From contig CM040428.1 in assembly GCA_022702705.1 (NCBI GenBank), positions 106,410,022 to 106,474,021 on the forward strand: DNA of 64,000 bases. Reading direction: 5' to 3'. The notes below the pieces were generated by a model. That model searched no databases and was not told where the DNA came from. It saw only the letters and a list, made by a program, of their open reading frames with translations. The first letter of the stretch is position 1. Each line of letters starts with the position of its first letter. A program made the position numbers and the translations under genes. Origin of the DNA: Papilionanthe hookeriana x Papilionanthe teres (lineage: Eukaryota > Streptophyta > Magnoliopsida > Asparagales > Orchidaceae). Below are positions 59,725 through 64,000 of the stretch, piece after piece.

Positions 59725-60705
59725 GGGCTTGGTTCACCTCCCCATGGCTGATTTGGGCTGAGGGAGGATCAGATGAATTAGCTAGGAAAGGGTAGAGAAG
59801 TCACCATCCATGAATATTTTGATTAATCATGGATTAAGGTGAAGAATAAAAAGGGTTAAAACCTTTTTAAGGGGGCTTAAAAGAGGCTCCTCCTTTTGCC
59901 ATTAATGGCTTGATCACATGTCAAACCTTCCATGGCTTCATGTGGCTTGTCCATGGCTTGTCTTTGGCTTGGGGAAAAGCTTGGTCAATTTCATGAAAAT
60001 GGATTTTAGAAATTTTTGGTAATTTGATGGGAATTTGTATGAAGCTTGATTTGGAATGGTTTCATGATGATTTTGAAACTTAGGGGTGATATCAATTAAA
60101 GGTATGATGAAAAGAAATTTCCATGTGGGCTTTAGGGCCAATTTTGGGCTTTTTGTATTTGGTGGAAATGGGCTTTTAAAATGGTTTAGGGAAGTGGGCT
60201 TTTGGATTTTAAAATGGATTTTAGGATGAAATTTTTGCAAAGGCTTGGGCCAAATAATTGTTGGGTCTAGCTCATAGATGTGTCATGAGTGACTTGGAGC
60301 AAATTGGGAGTGATTTGGGTTTGAATTGGGTTGAATTTGGGCTCCTTTGGTGAATGGGCCAATATAGGTCAATTGGGCTAACTTGGGCCAATGTTGGGCT
60401 AGGGTTGAAATTGATGTAAAATTAATGTTGGGAAATGTTTATGGGAGTGTTTCAAAGAGGTTTTGGCCTTGGTTGGGTTTTGATTTTGGGGTTTGGGCTT
60501 ATTTGGGTTAAGTTTTGGTTTAGGTCAAAATTGGGCCTTTTAGCTTTGGGTTGAATTTGAGTGGGGTTTGGGTCTAAATTTTGGGCAAATCATGTTAGTG
60601 TTTTATTTGTGGGAATGTTGAGGAAGGTTTAGAAAAGATTTGGGGTCAATTGGAGTTGAATTAGGTGAGTTTGGGTTAGGTTTGGGTCATGGGTCCAAAT
60701 TGGGC
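59725..60705 (-). promoter_or_regulatory. Cluster of TGGGCC/TGGGCT words in U3 of LTR-5
   Basis: About fifteen TGGGCY words (for example at 59727, 60125, 60169, 60245, 60338, 60374, 60384, 60395, 60531 and 60699), all on the plus strand, upstream of the TATA box in sense. Parallel to the cluster in LTR-4. Confidence 0.5.
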
Positions 60706-61734
60706 CTTAAGGCCAAAAGTGGGATTGGATCCAAATGTCAATCAAATTGAACTTGTATTTGGTCTAGATTGGTGTTGGGAATGTTTAATTAAAGTTTAAA
60801 ATTGAATTGGACCAGAATTTGGGTCAATTGGGTAGGTTTGGTTTGACATTGGGTTCACTTTGGGTTTAAAATGGGTCAAATTGGGGGTTTTGACAAAAGT
60901 AGGGTAAAATATTAGCCCATGGTGTAGTTGAACAAAATGAAATTGGGAATATTTGGGTATTTCTGGAATTTTCTGTGAATTTTCTGAATTTTTGGATTTG
61001 TGGGTCAAGAGGGGTATTTTGGGTATTTGGAGGGTATTGGGAGGTATTCTTGGAATTTTTGATATTTTTGGGTATGGATGGTCAATTTGAGTAATGTGGA
61101 AATGTTTGGGATTGGTTTTGAGGAATTTTGGGTGATTTGGGAATTTTGGAGGATTTCAGGGTTTTGGGTAGGTTAGGCGGGTGTAGGGTCCGGGGGTCGA
61201 AAATTGAAAATTTGGAAAATTGAAGATTAGGTGAATGTAAGTGGAATGAAATCATTTTGGTTGAGCCATGAAGCCATATCAAGCCCACATGAGCCATGAA
61301 GGGACTCATTTGAGGCATCCACTATGTTGTTCCTAACCCTCTTAGCCGAGGGCTTAGGGGTTAAGGACCATCCATGTGAATCACCTACATGAGTCGGGAG
61401 GTCGAGTTGGGTATGGGTGTGTGAAAGTGTAGTGTATGAATGTAGTGTATGTGTAAGTCAACCCTTCACCAGACCAGGCCACCCAGGGCAGTCCTAAGGC
61501 TAAAGAGTCCTATAGGAACTCATCTTTTAAACTTCCACATTTGATTTCAACCCTCTAGGTGATTAGGGGTCTACAATCAAGTTTGTGGAGTTTGCCGGGA
61601 GTTAAGAAGTGGTTTGAGTTTCTAAGTGGTGGGTCCCAATTCTAGTCCTCTAAGATAGTCAAAGGAAAAGCTTAAGGCTAGATCCTAAGTACTAAAAAGA
61701 AGAAGAGAAGACCTCATCAAAAATGAGGTCAACA

Positions 61735-61739
61735 GATCA
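61735..61739. repeat. Right target-site duplication of LTR-5 (GATCA)
   Basis: Exact copy of 54225-54229. Confidence 0.92.
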
Positions 61740-62560
61740 CTGATGAATTGAAATGTCGACTGCTCTATACCACACTAAGAGATTTGACTCTCAGGTTGTT
61801 TAACAAACTTCCTTTAGGAATTACTAATTCCTTTAGAGATTTCAAGTTGTTTTCAGTGCAGTTTGCTAGAGCCCAAAAGCCACAATAGAACTCAACTTCT
61901 TTATGGTATATACAATAAGGACCATACAAGAGCCTATGGTCATATGTTATATGGTTTCAGAAGGAGATGCTTAAGGTGCAGAACATGGAGTTGGTAGTTA
62001 CCAAAGCAGCACTAATATAAGGACATAGGAGTCGGCAGTTCTGATATTTTTTTGTTTTATGAAAACGAGAAATGTTAGCTAAACTCATGGAACTAACCAA
62101 CAACCATATTGCGGTTGAAGAATACTTGAACCAGCCAATTTCCAAAAGAGATAAATTTGATCAACAAATAACCAAACACAACTCGAAGGATGATGGATGG
62201 AGAGAGAGAAAGAAGGTCGTGAGAAAGGCCACTCCACTCGAAGAGATAAAGAAGATGAAGGAGATGGACGCAGACGTATCCATTCAAACGATTAATTTAT
62301 AAGAAAGTTCCCACATCTACACTTCTTTGATGTTTTATGGTGGAACTCATGGACATAACAGAAGAAAAGAAGTACATTTGATAGTTGATTCTGATGAAAA
62401 TTAGAGCTTCCCTCCGGAACCTCAACAAATACTGCAATTATCACCATGACCATGATCACGATACTGAGAAGTGTAATCACCTCTATAATAGTGTAGAAGA
62501 GCTGGTCCACGCCAAAAATCTCATTGAAATTTTAGCCTCAGGGACTTAGAATCAGCGAAA
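61740..62560 (+). pseudogene. Tat-2 gag, main part
   Basis: Continues the split capsid: DELKCRLLYTTLRDLTLRLFNKLPLGITNSFRDFKLFSVQFARAQKPQ, then degraded 'SLWSYVIWFQKEMLKVQNMELVVTKAAL', matching the capsid order of Tat-like gag (KC.AFP.TLkg.a..WF.kLP.gsi.SF..l...F). The frame 62072-62302 is open (MLAKLMELTNNHIAVEEYLNQ and a charged stretch). The nucleocapsid motif is at 62430-62480: YCNYHHDHDHDTEKCNHLYNSVEELV, a C-x2-H...C knuckle, then NLIEILA and a stop at 62548. Five or more stops are present. The sequence is quite different from Tat-1 gag, so it is another family. Confidence 0.78.
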
Positions 62561-62880
62561 AGGAAAGGCTCTTGTGAAAAGTGAATCAGATGAGCCAACT
62601 AGAGCCAATATCATTCACATAGAAGGGATAATACCAGCAATACTCTGTGGTAATTCGTATGTCAGTGTAGAACTAGAGTGAAGTCGATTGGAGAATTTGA
62701 GTGTTGGCATGCGGCTACAAAGAGGAAGTCAAATACCACAATCATTTTTTTGTTGTAGTTCTTACTCTAGCCAAACATCCCTACAATGTTATCTTTTTTA
62801 TTATAACATTCATCAGTAATTACCAGGTAGGCATCAACGTTACTTTTCATAGACTTAACATATGTTTAATTTCATAATCA
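62561..62880 (+). pseudogene. Tat-2 protease remnant
   Basis: After the knuckle come ARANIIHIEGIIPAILCGN-like text and then a strongly damaged protease end: a VVVLTLAKHPYNVI stretch and a degraded 'STYH' region near 62750-62860. It resembles the FVVVD.PS.YNvILGRp..N...av.STYH part of Tat proteases. The DSG active-site segment is not found. Stops are frequent. Low to moderate confidence. Confidence 0.5.
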
Positions 62881-63170
62881 GTAAAACAAAAGTTCTGATC
62901 AACAATTATGACTTTATTCAAAACAATTCACAAGGCAAGAAACTTTTAGAAGCTAAATATATTTAGGAACTTCAATACCCCATCTGGGTATCCAACATAT
63001 TTATGGTGCGAAGGTCCAATGACTAAAGAATAATGTGCGTGGACTCAAAAATTTCAACACCGCTTGCCCAAAGATTCACTATCCACTTCCTTGATTTTTG
63101 CTCTGGTCGAATCTACAGTAAGTTACTTAGTCATGAGTTTTCTCGATGCCTCCCGTGAATATTGATGAAC
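62881..63170 (+). pseudogene. Tat-2 reverse transcriptase, N-terminal remnant
   Basis: From about 62960 the reading gives an IRELQYPIWVSNIFMV-like stretch (the Arg codon is TAG), RRSND, a stop, RIMCVDS, then after a frameshift a block like LNTACPKDSLS and MSFLDASREY. These match the RT order I.E.QYP.W.sN.v.V.K.nGk.RmCVDf..LN.ACPKD and SFlDa.sGY. The sequence stops at about 63170, where an Athila-type LTR follows. YxDD and downstream domains are absent. Confidence 0.72.
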
Positions 63171-63178
63171 CCCCAGCA

Positions 63179-64000
63179 TGTGCTGTTTTTTTCTTATTTT
63201 ATGTTCATAAGTATGAGCACACACTAAAGGTTCTACACAAGTATACGTATTATTTAGGTAATACATGGATCTAATGGAGTCTCTTTTATTGATCCCATAG
63301 GGAAGCGAGGTAAGCGGTCCTTCGTCAAATTCTATTTTACTACTATCAGACCTTTGTTTGGAATGTCTATATAAGTGATTTTTCTAATAGGTACTCCTAA
63401 AAGTAAGTCTTAAGTTTAAAATAACTAATAACTACTCCTAAAGGAAAATATTAATTCTAAAGATAACCCTTTCTGGATGAATTGGTTGGGTGAATTTTAA
63501 GATAATAAAATCTATAATTCTTATGTAGTTAATTGGATAACGTTTTGGAATGGGATACATTAAATATTGTATGTGCTAAATAGGAACAATCCTATTCCTT
63601 ACTCTTTTAAGAGTGCTATAATGAACATTTGCTAATCCTAAGTTTAGTCCCTAAATCCGAGGTTAGACTGGGAGGAAACTGGCTCCCACTCCAGAGCTCC
63701 CACTTCCCTTCGTTTGAATGCTAACTTTTGCTCTGGTTTTCAAACACTAGGACCGAATTAGGGATTTTAGTCTGTCACCCTAAAATCTCCAATTCTACGC
63801 CCATCAAAGTATATTTCCTTATTTATTTACTGTCAACCTCCATGAACTTCACCATCCATGGAATTTGATTGGAGTTCCACTTTGTTGAGAATTACACCAC
63901 CCTCTCAGGTCTTAATGCAATTACAACAAATTTTAACACTACAATGAGCTCTTATTGTAATTTAAATGAATTGCAAGTAAAAACCATCACATATACAATT
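63179..64000 (-). mobile_element. Athila-type LTR, running off the right window edge
   Basis: On the plus strand it starts TGTGCTG at about 63179, directly after the Tat-2 RT remnant. It shows the block shared with other Athila LTRs in inverse order: CTACACAAGTATACGTAT near 63234, a GATCCCATAGGGAAG block near 63292, and the 'TAGTCTGTCACCCTAAA' region near 63768. It lies on the minus strand in sense. The other end, and any internal region, are outside the window. Confidence 0.68.

Larger units (their letters stand above)
54230..61734 (-). mobile_element. LTR-5: 7.5 kb solo Tat LTR in Tat-2 gag
   Basis: Sense is the minus strand: TGTTGACC at 61734 to GCCGACA at 54230, with perfect GATCA duplications. 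The gag frame of the host element resumes on both sides. Collinear with LTR-4 throughout; in a stretch of about 215 bp compared by eye (58751-58966 against its LTR-4 match) roughly 20 bases differ. It contains the terminal hairpin (61710-61730), site II-type words (59725-60705), palindrome (59525-59538), TATA (59394-59401), donor-like GT (58972-58973), array (57250-58490) and pentanucleotide tract. No protein domain is found. Confidence 0.92.

Overview
The window looks like heterochromatic, AT-rich DNA of a flowering plant. I find no cellular gene, tRNA, rRNA or CRISPR array. Almost everything I can assign is Ty3/gypsy LTR retrotransposon, from two sister lineages. The first is Tat/Ogre-like: it has a second, archaeal-type RNase H after the RT-linked RNase H and a tRNA-Arg-like primer site. 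The second is Athila-like: it has a DLGAS protease, a tRNA-Asp-like primer site, and an extra ORF after integrase. All coding regions are broken by stops, frameshifts, deletions or nested insertions. The species cannot be named from this sequence.

Layout. 1-9214 (minus strand) is the internal region of a Tat-type element, Tat-1 (integrase, RNase H domains, RT, protease, gag, leader). Its leader holds a 1.6 kb Athila-type remnant (7168-8755). The primer site at 9192-9209 abuts a 7.3 kb 5' LTR (LTR-1, 9215-16522). 16523-19149 (minus) is an Athila post-integrase segment with a plant-transposon-domain ORF. 19150-24295 (plus) is Athila LTR, partial gag/protease/RT start, a second LTR, a primer site and a second partial gag. 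24296-28955 is a truncated Tat LTR (LTR-2). 28956-42144 (minus) is one Athila element (Athila-2), split in its gag by a 7.1 kb solo Tat LTR (LTR-3, 32081-39185). 42145-45596 is unassigned. 45597-53077 (LTR-4, plus) and 54230-61734 (LTR-5, minus) are solo Tat LTRs with perfect 5-bp target duplications (ACGAC; GATCA). LTR-5 splits the gag of a second Tat-like element, Tat-2 (53751-54229 and 61740-63170, plus). 63179-64000 is another Athila-type LTR, cut by the window edge.

Main observation. A single LTR family with 7.1-7.5 kb LTRs makes up about 34 kb, just over half of the window, in five copies. It is tied to Tat-1 because LTR-1 lies 5 bp from a tRNA-Arg-like primer site and upstream of Tat gag-pol. 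The copies share an internal architecture: a terminal hairpin; an upstream half rich in TGGGCC/TGGGCT motifs; a TATA-like box about 2.2-2.4 kb in; a GT splice-donor-like site about 420 bp past the TATA; and a hidden array of about nine degenerate ~150-bp units carrying CCTCTGA/TCAGAGG dyads. These signals are read directly from the sequence. Their function is inference.
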